From MED-G105 sp038522945 (GTDB lineage: Bacteria; Pseudomonadota; Alphaproteobacteria; Caulobacterales; Parvularculaceae), in NCBI GenBank assembly GCA_038522945.1, contig JBCBJV010000001.1:1-64000 (forward strand): 64,000 nt of DNA, read 5' to 3'. Made by a program: the position numbers and the translations under genes. Each line of letters starts with the position of its first letter. The stretch's first letter is position 1. Positions 35,889-44,240 of this stretch are shown one piece after another. The notes under the pieces are model-generated. The model was not told the origin of the DNA, did no database searches, and was given only the letters and a program-made list of their open reading frames with translations.

Positions 35889-36065
35889 TCAAGAGTTGGG
35901 ACGACGACGCATCAGTATCCAAACCAATGCAATCAAGCCAATTACAATAGCGGCGGATGCGATCGGGTGCGTCTGAACAAAGGCAATGAAATCAAAATCA
36001 GTCGACAGATTCTCCAATAAGTTGCTCTGGTCATAAGGCTCGGAGGTCGGCGGTTCCTGGATCAT
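35889..36065 (-). CDS. 58-residue single-pass membrane protein
   Basis: A small open frame with AGGAGA five bases before the ATG at 36065. Residues 1-28 are acidic and polar (IQEPPTSEPYDQSNLLENLS). Residues about 35-52 form one hydrophobic helix (SAAIVIGLIALVWILM). It ends with RRRPNS, so by the positive-inside rule the C-terminus is cytoplasmic. No homologue is recognised. It lies between the cytochrome c and PH-domain genes, all on the minus strand. Confidence 0.72.
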   Translation of the reverse strand: MIQEPPTSEPYDQSNLLENLSTDFDFIAFVQTHPIASAAIVIGLIALVWILMRRRPNS

Positions 36066-36314
36066 CTCTTTCTCCTATGGTCGACATCGCGTCTCTAAAT
36101 TGTAACTCGACGGCCCAATGCCGGTGTCGCCATTCGCTGACGAAAATGAAGATCTGAGCCGATGACAACGAGCCGCAATCAAGTCCCGACGACGGGCTTT
36201 GACGGGATAACTCAAGTCTTAAAGAACCGCGTGGCGCGTTGCATTTAGCCGGTCCAATCGTCCCATCAATCTCGCCTAAGCCGTCAGTGCCTTTGGTTTC
36301 GGATCCGCATCGGC

Positions 36315-36824
36315 CTAATCATGCGCTCGCCCAATGCGAATATCCGCTTGCGCGCCCTCCACTCTTCTCAAGAACTCAAGCGGCTCTCGGATTGGGGGCA
36401 AGTCAATGATGCCAACTCCCTCTCCCTTCACCGACAGAACACCAAAATTGAGGCAGCGCCCCCAAAACGACTGGTGGAACTCAATTTCCTCAATGTTTTC
36501 TACGTCGACCTCGCGTGTCATTCGCGCGATCATGCCGGTCTTGTAGATCATCCGTGCACTCGTCACGGCAATCACCGTCGTCCATTTTACAATGTACCTG
36601 GAAAGTCCGTAGACCATCCCGAGAAGGAAACACGTAATCACGAGCCACAGGTAAGGTGTGCCGACTGTTTTCGTACTGAGCCAGCCTGATAGCAAGAAGA
36701 CTATAGGTAATAGGCTAAACATTATCCAAAGCCAGGTGACCCAGTCGTATACGGGGCTAAATTTTCCTCTGTAGATGTATTCTTCGCCGTCAGAGCTTGT
36801 TTTATCAACGTAACCCAAAATCAC
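36315..36824 (-). CDS. bacterial PH-domain membrane protein
   Basis: This 169-residue protein has two membrane helices (about residues 28-47 and 57-77) and then a bacterial PH (bPH2, YdbS-like) domain: TTVIAVTSARMIYKTGMIARMTREVDVENIEEIEF, split here by its turns. Such proteins are found in membranes of many bacteria with unknown or stress-related roles. The start is a GTG at 36824. About 280 bases upstream hold no gene. Confidence 0.82.
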   Translation of the reverse strand: MILGYVDKTSSDGEEYIYRGKFSPVYDWVTWLWIMFSLLPIVFLLSGWLSTKTVGTPYLWLVITCFLLGMVYGLSRYIVKWTTVIAVTSARMIYKTGMIARMTREVDVENIEEIEFHQSFWGRCLNFGVLSVKGEGVGIIDLPPIREPLEFLRRVEGAQADIRIGRAHD

Positions 36825-37103
36825 ACCCCTTGTTGCTGCGGCGTCCGCAAAAACACTATTCGAGGTTTGGTGGTCGGCATTTGATCTGGCTCAACTACCG
36901 CTAACTTCCCCAATCCATTGCTTCTGAGATTGCGGCTCGGTAATTGAAGCTTATAACTAAACTGATTTCCGTAGGATGGATATGAGATCTGCCCGGTTGC
37001 GCGGAGTGAATGCAGCCTAACTCGGCAAGGAAATCGCAACACGATTTATCGTGGCGAATTTTGTATGCGAGCCCTAACTTTCATACAGCTGACGCCTGTT
37101 CCA

Positions 37104-38690
37104 CTACCAGAGGAAGGCGTACAGCCCTACGAGAATGGCAACAACCAGCAATGCCATCACATTGAAAAGCGTGCGGGTACCAAAGCCGATATCGCCGAGG
37201 TCCACAGGACGATCCGCCGCTGGTTTTGGCGTCACGCGCGAGATGAGAAACGCAGCGACAATACAGCCGACAAAGACGAACCAAATCCGAATGATGAAGG
37301 GAACATCTGGCGCGCCGAACTTTAGCGCAATGTTGAAACCGATGGATCCGAGAAGAGCCGCAAAGGCGCCAACGGTGTTGATGCGCTTACTGAAGAACCC
37401 TAAAAGGAAGACAGCGACGACGCCCGGGGCTATGAACCCTGAGTATTCCTGCACCGCTTGGAAACCGCTTTCAAACCCGCCAATGAATGGTTTTGCAAGA
37501 ACAAGAGCGAGGCCCATGGCAGTAAACGCCGCGATCCTACCCACCATCACATAATGGGTTTCCGCCCGCCCGCCGACCGCGGCCCGGTACACGTCCATAG
37601 TAAAGATCGTCGAGATTGAGTTCATCATAGATGCCAAGGAAGACACAACCGCAGCAATGAGCGCTGCAAAGACAAGCCCCCTTAAGCCCGAGGGGGCAAT
37701 CTTCATAAGCTCGCCATAAGTGCGGTCCGATTTCTCGGCTAACGCCCCGGCATCTAGCGATCCCTGACTTGCGAGAATGACTGCGGCGATCCCAGGGATT
37801 ACAACGATAAGTGGAATGAAGAGCTTCAAGAAGGCAGCAAATGCGAGGCCCTTTTGGGCCTCAGCGAGGTTCTCAGCTGCCAGCGCCCGTTGGATGATGT
37901 ACTGATTAAATCCCCAATACGAAAAGTGAAGCACCCATAGCCCACCTAGGAGTGTCCAGATGCCAGGCAGGTCCCCGTACGCGGGATGATCCGTTGAAAG
38001 GATCATTTTGAAATGCCCAGGCATTTCCTCATAGACGCGGGCAAGGCCGCCCAAGGCGCCGTCCGCGTTATTGATCATGTCCAGGGCAATCCATGTGATC
38101 GCAAGTCCGCCGAAAATGAGGATCACCACCTGAATAATATCAGTCAGGGCAACAGCTTTGAGACCGCCGTAAAGAGAGTAAAGCGCTGCAAAAACCCCGA
38201 GTGCCGACATGGAAATCAGAACTGGCCATCCGGTGAGGGAGTTAACTGCAAGGCCGCCAAGCCATAGCACAGTGGTCAGATTTACAGCCGTATAAAGAAC
38301 AATCCAGTAGACTGACATCAGGGTCTTGACGCCGCCGCCATATCGTTGGTCCAGGAATTGCGGCATCGTGTAAATGCCGCGCTTCAAGAAGATCGGCAGG
38401 AAGTACTTCGCCACAATAATCAAGACGAGTGCTGCTTGCCACTCATAGGCGGCAATAGCCAACCCCACGGCAAAGCCCTGTCCCGACTGACCAATAATTT
38501 GTTCTGCTGAGATATTTGACGCGATGAGTGACGCGCCGATTGCCCACCATGGCAACGCCCTGCCCGCTAGGAAGTAATCTTCCGTGTCCTTTGTTTCGCC
38601 CTTGGGCTCGCGTGAGACAAAAATGGCAATCGCCAAAAGCGCAATCGCATAAACGCCGACGATCGTCAGATCGAGTGAAGAGAGCGCCAT
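37104..38690 (-). CDS. sodium/sugar symporter (SSS family, SGLT-like)
   Basis: This 528-residue protein is of the solute:sodium symporter family with about 14 hydrophobic helices. The N-terminal DYFLAGRALPWWAIGASLIASNISAEQ pattern and the central WGFNQYIIQRALAA resemble vSGLT-type sugar carriers. It probably imports a sugar with Na+. It is divergent from the lacI-type regulator across a 400-base region that contains a palindromic operator, so control by that regulator is likely. The sugar is not identified. Confidence 0.9.
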   Translation of the reverse strand: MALSSLDLTIVGVYAIALLAIAIFVSREPKGETKDTEDYFLAGRALPWWAIGASLIASNISAEQIIGQSGQGFAVGLAIAAYEWQAALVLIIVAKYFLPIFLKRGIYTMPQFLDQRYGGGVKTLMSVYWIVLYTAVNLTTVLWLGGLAVNSLTGWPVLISMSALGVFAALYSLYGGLKAVALTDIIQVVILIFGGLAITWIALDMINNADGALGGLARVYEEMPGHFKMILSTDHPAYGDLPGIWTLLGGLWVLHFSYWGFNQYIIQRALAAENLAEAQKGLAFAAFLKLFIPLIVVIPGIAAVILASQGSLDAGALAEKSDRTYGELMKIAPSGLRGLVFAALIAAVVSSLASMMNSISTIFTMDVYRAAVGGRAETHYVMVGRIAAFTAMGLALVLAKPFIGGFESGFQAVQEYSGFIAPGVVAVFLLGFFSKRINTVGAFAALLGSIGFNIALKFGAPDVPFIIRIWFVFVGCIVAAFLISRVTPKPAADRPVDLGDIGFGTRTLFNVMALLVVAILVGLYAFLW

Positions 38691-39090
38691 TTTTCCTCCC
38701 AGAAACCTCTGTCGGCTTAGACCGACTTGCTCTTATCGGTGAATTCAGGCGATCCCCGCTTGGTTGCTTACGCACAAATCCACCCTATAGCGCCGCCCCA
38801 GGGTCGATTTCCCAACCACATCGAGGGTTTGCGCGCGGGTTCATGTCAATAGCGTAGTTGCAGACCCCGAACTCTTTATTGTATGTCTATTGTTACCAGT
38901 AACATTTTGGAGGGTCAATTCGCCATCACGCTTTGTGATGCGTAGAATTTATGTACTCCGTAGTCGAACTTTATCGTGGAAAAGATGCTATTGGGATGCA
39001 GAACTGAGATATGAGAGTTTGATTAGGGCTCTCCCCGTTTGCAAACGCCCCTGGCCTTTAACTGTTGTTACGACCCGGACTTTGAGCTCA
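38691..39090. promoter_or_regulatory. divergent promoter region of symporter and LacI-type regulator
   Basis: These 400 bases have no gene. They separate the symporter and regulator starts and contain the palindrome at 38891-38904. The reading frame of the regulator is open through part of this region, but the sequence there does not look like protein of the family. Confidence 0.6.
38891..38904. promoter_or_regulatory. LacI-family operator palindrome
   Basis: TGTTAC-CA-GTAACA is a perfect inverted repeat with a two-base centre, closely matching operators of GntR-like LacI-family repressors (TGTTACCGGTAACA type). It lies 187 bases upstream of the regulator and 201 upstream of the symporter start. 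A half-site (TGTTAC, 42157-42162) lies just upstream of the glycosidase-like gene. Confidence 0.75.
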
Positions 39091-40131
39091 ATGTCAGAAA
39101 CCGCCGACAAGAAGAAAAACATCACCATCATGGACGTCGCGAGACAAGCTGGTGTTTCCAAGATGACTGTTTCGCGGGTATTGAACAACAAGGAACTGGT
39201 AAAGGCGTCAACGCGGGAGCGCATTTTCGATGCGATGAAGGAGTTGAACTTCCGGCCGAATGCGATGGCGCGGAGTCTTGCCGGGGGACAAAGCCTTTAT
39301 GTGGGGCTCATCTATGCCAATCCGAGCTATTTCTATCTAAGCGAGCTCTTGTTTGGCGCGATGGATGCCTGCAGGGATCGCGGCCACCATGTCCTTGTGG
39401 ATCAAGCCTACAATATTTCTGATCTGACTGACCCCGCGTACATTGAGCAGCGCTTTTTTGAAATGGGCGTACACGCTGTAATTATCGCGCCACCTTTATC
39501 TGAAGTCAGCGAGGTTGTTCAGAATATTGAGGGAGCCGGAATTAATCTCGTCTGCATAGGAACGAAGCCGGAAGGAGATCGGCTCAGCGTGCGCATGGAT
39601 GATTTATCGGCCTCCGATGACCTCATTCAGTATCTGATTGATCTTGGTCACCAGAAAATTGGCATCGTTGAAGGGCCATCCGACCACAAGTTAGCCTCTC
39701 AGCTGCGCCGTGATGGCTTTCAACGCGCGATGGACCGCAACAACCTTGAGGTGCCGGCAAACTATGTCGCAAGCGGCGACTTCACCATGCACTCCGGGAT
39801 GGTCGCCGCGCGCCAGCTTCTTGCTACTGAACCTCGTCCAACCGCGATATTTGCTAGCAATGACGATATGGCGATTGGTGCCATAAACGCTGCCTATGAG
39901 CTTGGCTTAAGAGTGCCGGAAGATGTTTCGATTGCGGGGTTCGACGATACGCAGATGGCCTCTTCAGTTTGGCCGCCACTCACGACAGTCCGACAGCCCA
40001 TCAGAGATATGGCAAGCCGCGCAATCGACTTGCTTGAGCTAAAGCACCATGGCGAACCGATCAAATCGCTTAGCACCACATTGGAATATGAACTGATTGT
40101 ACGGGCCTCGTCGGGCCCGCCAAAAGAGTAA
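39091..40131 (+). CDS. LacI-family transcriptional regulator
   Basis: This 346-residue LacI/GalR-type repressor has a helix-turn-helix at residues about 12-32 (IMDVARQAGVSKMTVSRVLNN), a hinge region (RPNAMARSLAGG) and a periplasmic-binding-protein-like sensor domain (SLYVGLIYANPSY ... VSIAGFDDTQMA). It probably binds a sugar or sugar phosphate. Divergent symporter and convergent secreted glycosidase-like genes suggest a small sugar-use regulon. The ATG at 39091 begins the family's natural N-terminus. Confidence 0.94.
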   Translation: MSETADKKKNITIMDVARQAGVSKMTVSRVLNNKELVKASTRERIFDAMKELNFRPNAMARSLAGGQSLYVGLIYANPSYFYLSELLFGAMDACRDRGHHVLVDQAYNISDLTDPAYIEQRFFEMGVHAVIIAPPLSEVSEVVQNIEGAGINLVCIGTKPEGDRLSVRMDDLSASDDLIQYLIDLGHQKIGIVEGPSDHKLASQLRRDGFQRAMDRNNLEVPANYVASGDFTMHSGMVAARQLLATEPRPTAIFASNDDMAIGAINAAYELGLRVPEDVSIAGFDDTQMASSVWPPLTTVRQPIRDMASRAIDLLELKHHGEPIKSLSTTLEYELIVRASSGPPKE

Positions 40132-40163
40132 CGTCGGGATCTGGCTGTAACCTAACCTAAGTT

Positions 40164-42116
40164 CTACTCCGACCCCTGCTCTGCGTTCAGGTGATTACCG
40201 ATGTCATCAAAAAGCGCTTTCCAGCTATCCGCATACGGATTTGGAACGCCCGGCAAGCCATCGATCCAAGGGCTTTTTCTCGTCGGCTTACCTAGCCAGG
40301 CATAGTTGGCCAGCATGGCGTCAGGAAACTCCCGATAAAACTGGTGTGCGAGTTCGGTGTGGACCCGTGCATGGTCATCACTAAGAAGCCACTCCTCCGC
40401 AAACTGATCGACGACGGCACTACCCGATTTGCGAAGAACATCATGATTGCCCCCTTCATAATTGCCCAGATAAAAGCCTCCCCAGGCTTCAATCTCGTCC
40501 CGTTGGTCCCGTAATGTGTTTATGAGCGCTGGAATGCCCTTTGGCGCCTCATTGCTCAACAGCCAGTCGGCGAGTTGGCTTGAGACAGCGTTACGGTCTT
40601 TCGCGATGGCCGATTCTAAGACCTTAAAATAGGCCTTCTTATCCGCAATACCGAACGGGTTTTTCTTCTGTATGCGATGAAAGACCCCGGAGTAGTAATT
40701 GGTCGTCGCGAGCCCAATCCTTGGCGCAAGCCTTGCTTTTGCTGTCGTGTCATGATCCTGAAAATATCGGTCTACGCCGTCAAGGGCCAGTTTTGTTGCA
40801 TTCCACCCATGCGTGTGGGTAGCGAGGACAATGATGAATTCTCGGGATTGACCACGCGTGGCAGCGGCTTTCTCGAACGCGACAGCGAGCTTGCCCGTCA
40901 GGTAGCCATAGGCTGTGCGCCAGTTGGCCTTGTTATCGTCAGGCCAGATCCCGTTGGAAAGCCCCGCATAAAAACCGGTATTCTTTGAAAATCCGCCACT
41001 CCAGTTCCAGATCTCATTTCCCAATTCAACATAAATTGGACGGTCCTCCGGGTAGCCATTTTCAGTTAGCAGATCAAATAGCTGTTCGGCATACCGATCA
41101 TATTCATTATTATTGGTGATACCGTGCGCACGTGCGCCGGCCAGAGCGAACTTGTCCCCAACGGTTCGCCGATTGGGCGTGCCCTTTGGATCGCCCTTTA
41201 TTTGCAGGATTTCTTCGACGGAGACTTCATCGGGAAGACCAAGCATGGGCGGAACGTTTACCCAGAGGGCCGCTTCCAGGTCATTTGCAAACCTGACTTG
41301 TTCCACGAGGGGTAAGCCGCCTTTCAGGCCGTAGGGTGGGAGGCTGCGATCTCCATAAAACTGTTGGCCAACTGTTGCGAGATCGTCCGTACGGGTTGCC
41401 AATGTGGAATTGACCCTATTCCAGTCCATGGGCCGAACCACATCATAGCCGCGAAATCTCTCAATGAATTCGGGTCGAAAGAGTACGCCGGCATTCAGCT
41501 GCGCTTCATAGCGCTTTTCATAGAGGCGGATATTGCGTATTGGCGATTTGCCAACGCGGGTCAGGCGAAGCACCGCATGGGTCCTATGTTCAGGCTCGAA
41601 CGAGATCTCATACCGATTGCGCCCCACGCGTTGCATAGATCGACGCTTGTCCGGTGAGATAAGGGCAAAATCTCCATCGCCGTCGAATTCCAGAATCCAC
41701 TCGGTATCAAAGAAATGAGAAGGCACCCCATCAGAAAGACCGTTACGGAATCGGGCAACCGCAAGTCCGCCCGGCCCAGGCAAGCTGACAATAGCATCCT
41801 TCTCTAGGTCGATGTGGCCACTCGCACGCAACTCATCGAAGTTCATGCGCCCCCCGCCGCCGCGCTTTGGAAAGAAGCGGACCTGTTTCCATCCATCCTG
41901 AAGGATAAAATTGATGAATGGCGCTTGGTATGTGTACGATGCAAAATCATGAGGCCCGACTTGGACAAGGGGCCGTCCACGTTGATCCGCAAAGTGCGTC
42001 TGGGCGTTGGGATGTTTTGCGCCCTGCTCCTGCGCAGATGCAAAGGAAATCAATAATGTGAACAATGCACCAAAAGCAGTTAACGCGCGCGTCAAGATCA
42101 TTACTCCATTTGGCAT
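40164..42116 (-). CDS. secreted glycoside-hydrolase-like protein
   Basis: This roughly 650-residue secreted protein has a signal peptide ending near FASAQ, an N-terminal beta-rich domain (about 25-190), and a TIM-barrel-like domain. The motif YVELGNEIWNW recalls the Asn-Glu acid/base pair of clan GH-A glycosidases, and FYLGNYEGGNHD may hold the nucleophile Glu. The specific family is not recognised. AGGG five bases before the ATG at 42116 supports that start over a TTG at 42155. It is convergent with the LacI-type gene, 32 bases away. Confidence 0.68.
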   Translation of the reverse strand: MPNGVMILTRALTAFGALFTLLISFASAQEQGAKHPNAQTHFADQRGRPLVQVGPHDFASYTYQAPFINFILQDGWKQVRFFPKRGGGGRMNFDELRASGHIDLEKDAIVSLPGPGGLAVARFRNGLSDGVPSHFFDTEWILEFDGDGDFALISPDKRRSMQRVGRNRYEISFEPEHRTHAVLRLTRVGKSPIRNIRLYEKRYEAQLNAGVLFRPEFIERFRGYDVVRPMDWNRVNSTLATRTDDLATVGQQFYGDRSLPPYGLKGGLPLVEQVRFANDLEAALWVNVPPMLGLPDEVSVEEILQIKGDPKGTPNRRTVGDKFALAGARAHGITNNNEYDRYAEQLFDLLTENGYPEDRPIYVELGNEIWNWSGGFSKNTGFYAGLSNGIWPDDNKANWRTAYGYLTGKLAVAFEKAAATRGQSREFIIVLATHTHGWNATKLALDGVDRYFQDHDTTAKARLAPRIGLATTNYYSGVFHRIQKKNPFGIADKKAYFKVLESAIAKDRNAVSSQLADWLLSNEAPKGIPALINTLRDQRDEIEAWGGFYLGNYEGGNHDVLRKSGSAVVDQFAEEWLLSDDHARVHTELAHQFYREFPDAMLANYAWLGKPTRKSPWIDGLPGVPNPYADSWKALFDDIGNHLNAEQGSE

Positions 42117-42246
42117 GAAAGCCCTGCCAATGGGCACCTTGCTAAGGCAATTCAATTGTTACCTAAAGCGGTATAGAGTGCGTGTTACTCAAAATTTAAG
42201 GCTCGCCGTTCTGCTGACCACTTGTGTCCAGAACCACCCGCTTTCA

Positions 42247-43134
42247 TCAGGGCATCATCTTTTCGATCGGCAAGACTAGAATGGCGCTGGCCCCTTGAGC
42301 CTTTAACTTCTCAAGGGTCGACCAGAATACATCCTCTTGGCAGACTGCGTGGATTGCCACGGAGTCCCCGTCCCCGGCCAGCTCAAGGATCGTCGGTGCC
42401 TTTGCGCCTGGCAAAAGGCTGGTGATCTCGTCAACGGCGCTGCGTGGTGCATTCATCATGACGTATTTTGCCTCTTTGGAGGCAATGACGCCGTCGACAC
42501 GTTTCAAAAGCGCAGCAAGGGTCGCCTGCTTTTGGTCCGAAAGGTCTGTAGCCTGACCGATCAGTACCGCCTCGCTCTTAAAGACGATCTCGGCCGGAGT
42601 AAGGCCGTTGGCGTCTAGAGTGGCACCGGTTGATACGATATCACACACAGCATCAGCGATCTTCAATCTTGGGGCCACTTCGACGGAACCAGACATCATA
42701 ACCGGTAGTGCGTCGATCCCTTTCTCCCGGAAATATGCGCCGGTCAGCTCAGGATAGGATGTGGCGACACGCTTGTTGGTAAAGGATTGAAGCGAGGTCT
42801 CCCCCCATTCCTTCGGGGCGGCTAGCATTAACCGACACCGGGCAAAGTTCAGCTTCCTGATCGCGTCTGGTAGTCGCCCTTTACCCTCACCTAGGCGGAA
42901 CTCTTCGAAAACGTTCTCACCCAGAATGCCAATATCACACGCGCCATCGGCAACCAAAACGGGGATGTCATCGTCGCGCACCAGAAGAATATCGATGGGA
43001 AGTTCTTTTGCCCGCGCATAAAGTTTGTCCCGTCCACGTGAGATAGTCAGGCCGCATTTGCCAAGAAGCTCAAAGCTGCCTTCCGCAAGTCGCCCGGATT
43101 TTTGCACCGCAAGCCGCAATCGTTCCGTATCCAT
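42247..43134 (-). CDS. hisG: ATP phosphoribosyltransferase, long form
   Basis: HisG (295 residues) joins ATP and PRPP in the first step of histidine synthesis. Motifs: LAVQKSGRLAEGSFELLGKCGL, DIGILGEN, the PRPP-binding region near CDIVSTGATLDANGL, and a C-terminal ACT-like domain for histidine feedback. It is the long type, which does not need HisZ. The start is ATG at 43134. The upstream 126 bases hold a CTAG palindrome, and a TrpR-like gene follows in the same orientation. Confidence 0.95.
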   Translation of the reverse strand: MDTERLRLAVQKSGRLAEGSFELLGKCGLTISRGRDKLYARAKELPIDILLVRDDDIPVLVADGACDIGILGENVFEEFRLGEGKGRLPDAIRKLNFARCRLMLAAPKEWGETSLQSFTNKRVATSYPELTGAYFREKGIDALPVMMSGSVEVAPRLKIADAVCDIVSTGATLDANGLTPAEIVFKSEAVLIGQATDLSDQKQATLAALLKRVDGVIASKEAKYVMMNAPRSAVDEITSLLPGAKAPTILELAGDGDSVAIHAVCQEDVFWSTLEKLKAQGASAILVLPIEKMMP

Positions 43135-43154
43135 AATTCGTAGTCACTCCAAGA

Positions 43155-43164
43155 TGTCTAGACA
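43155..43164. promoter_or_regulatory. perfect 10-bp palindrome upstream of hisG
   Basis: TGTCTAGACA lies 20 bases upstream of the hisG start codon and downstream of the TrpR-like gene. Its CTAG core is shared with the E. coli TrpR operator half-site (ACTAGT), so it is a candidate site for the adjacent TrpR-family protein. This is an inference from similarity of the core only. Confidence 0.45.
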
Positions 43165-43260
43165 GATCAAGTGTTAACGGCGGAGGCGATTCTCTTGTTG
43201 GGATCTAATAGTCCGTTTACGCCTCATCAAGATTGACAGGGCTCCTGCCATTGATTTCGC

Positions 43261-43587
43261 TTACCCGACCACTTTGGAAATAGCTGCCTTATCAAGGGCG
43301 AGGCGATATCCCCCATGGGGCTCATGCTGGAGGAACCGGGCGACCCGGGCGACCGTGGTGGTCGAGGCGCCAGCAATCGCGGCGATCTCGCGATAGGAAT
43401 GACCGCCTGAATGAAGGAGCTGCGCGATCTTCCAACGTTCAGCCAGCGCGCGTAGCTCTGCAGGTGTCGTTAGATCAATCAGAAAGGCATGGATTTCGTC
43501 GCTCGCATGAAGATTGGCAAGTACGGCGCACAATTCCTCTGCGGGGCCAGTGGCTTCATTTTTCTCGACATTTTGCCTGTGAACCAC
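43261..43587 (-). CDS. TrpR-family (YerC/YecD) DNA-binding protein
   Basis: This 108-residue protein has a TrpR-like helix-turn-helix: ELRALAERWKIAQLLHSGGHSYREIAAIAGASTTTVARVARFL, where the segment from SYREIAAIAG to TVARV is the recognition unit. YerC/YecD proteins are related to TrpR but do not carry a proven tryptophan site. The start is a GTG at 43587 with GGAG eight bases upstream. It lies directly upstream of hisG on the same strand with 126 bases between, and could control it. Confidence 0.87.
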   Translation of the reverse strand: MVHRQNVEKNEATGPAEELCAVLANLHASDEIHAFLIDLTTPAELRALAERWKIAQLLHSGGHSYREIAAIAGASTTTVARVARFLQHEPHGGYRLALDKAAISKVVG

Positions 43588-43687
43588 TTCCTCAACTCCA
43601 ACTTTGAAATGCCGAAACGGGCGCTACGTGCCTACCGTCTGTTCGCTGTGTTAGTACGGTGATACAAACTTGTCCAGCCCTATTCCA

Positions 43688-43777
43688 CCTTGCCAGTCTG
43701 TCTTTGATTGGCCAATCTTTCATCGGCCAATCGTGAGTTAGACAGTCCTGTGTTGAGCAGTCTTTCGTCGACAAAGC
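43688..43777. repeat. degenerate 15-bp tandem repeats
   Basis: Six consecutive 15-base units begin at 43688, 43703, 43718, 43733, 43748 and 43763. The most alike are TTTGATTGGCCAATC and TTTCATCGGCCAATC. GATTGGCCAATC is itself a perfect palindrome. The block lies between the TrpR-like gene and the SFPD-repeat gene. It resembles the 15-bp repeat at the end of the oxygenase gene. Confidence 0.7.
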
Positions 43778-43843
43778 TTGGACAGCGTTTGACAGCTGAA
43801 TGGCGTGCGAAGCACACCACGTCGGCGACGTTAGGGGGATTTG

Positions 43844-44203
43844 ATGAAGCAAAAACGGTTCAAAAAAACGACGGCACGGGTCGGTTTTCACATTGCTGCG
43901 ATCGTCTCGGGAGTTGGTTTCGCTGGATCCGGACAAGCGGTCGCTGAAGGGGTCGAAATCGACTGTTCATATAACGGCGTCCCGCTCTTCGGGAAGGTGG
44001 AAGTTGTAGAAAGCTTTCCGGATTTCAAAGTGAAAGCCGTGACCAGTTTCCCGGACTTGAGGGTCCAAAAAGTTGACAGCTTCCCCGATGCTTGCGGCAA
44101 ATGGCAAATCGTTGAGAGCTTTCCAGACTTTACTATTCAGTATGTGGAGAGTTTCCCTGACTTTACCATTGAATATGTCGACAGCTTTCCCGGGATGCCT
44201 TAG
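43844..44203 (+). CDS. secreted SFPD-repeat protein, likely 7(1) septoil-knot domain
   Basis: This 119-residue protein has a signal peptide (cleavage near QAVAEG) and a mature part with CSYNGVPLFGKVEVVESFPD at the start. Six near-identical strands then follow, each V-x-SFP(D/G): VESFPDF, VTSFPDL, VDSFPDA, VESFPDF, VESFPDF, VDSFPGM. Two cysteines (in CSYNG and ACGKW) may form a disulfide. From memory this pattern matches the recently named 7(1) septoil-knot domain, a small, deeply knotted beta protein. Function is unknown. AGGGGG precedes the ATG at 43844. Confidence 0.78.
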   Translation: MKQKRFKKTTARVGFHIAAIVSGVGFAGSGQAVAEGVEIDCSYNGVPLFGKVEVVESFPDFKVKAVTSFPDLRVQKVDSFPDACGKWQIVESFPDFTIQYVESFPDFTIEYVDSFPGMP

Positions 44204-44240
44204 ACCTCCGACACAATCTTGATGTTGAAAAGGCAAACTG

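Noticed and set aside
42157..42170. Full LacI operator upstream of the glycosidase-like gene
   Set aside because: Only one arm (TGTTAC) is present; the other arm matches too poorly to call an operator.
43592..43936. A 114-codon minus-strand frame with KDWPM-like repeats
   Set aside because: It overlaps the start of the SFPD-repeat gene and its repeat comes from the 15-bp DNA repeats; no ribosome-binding site was seen.
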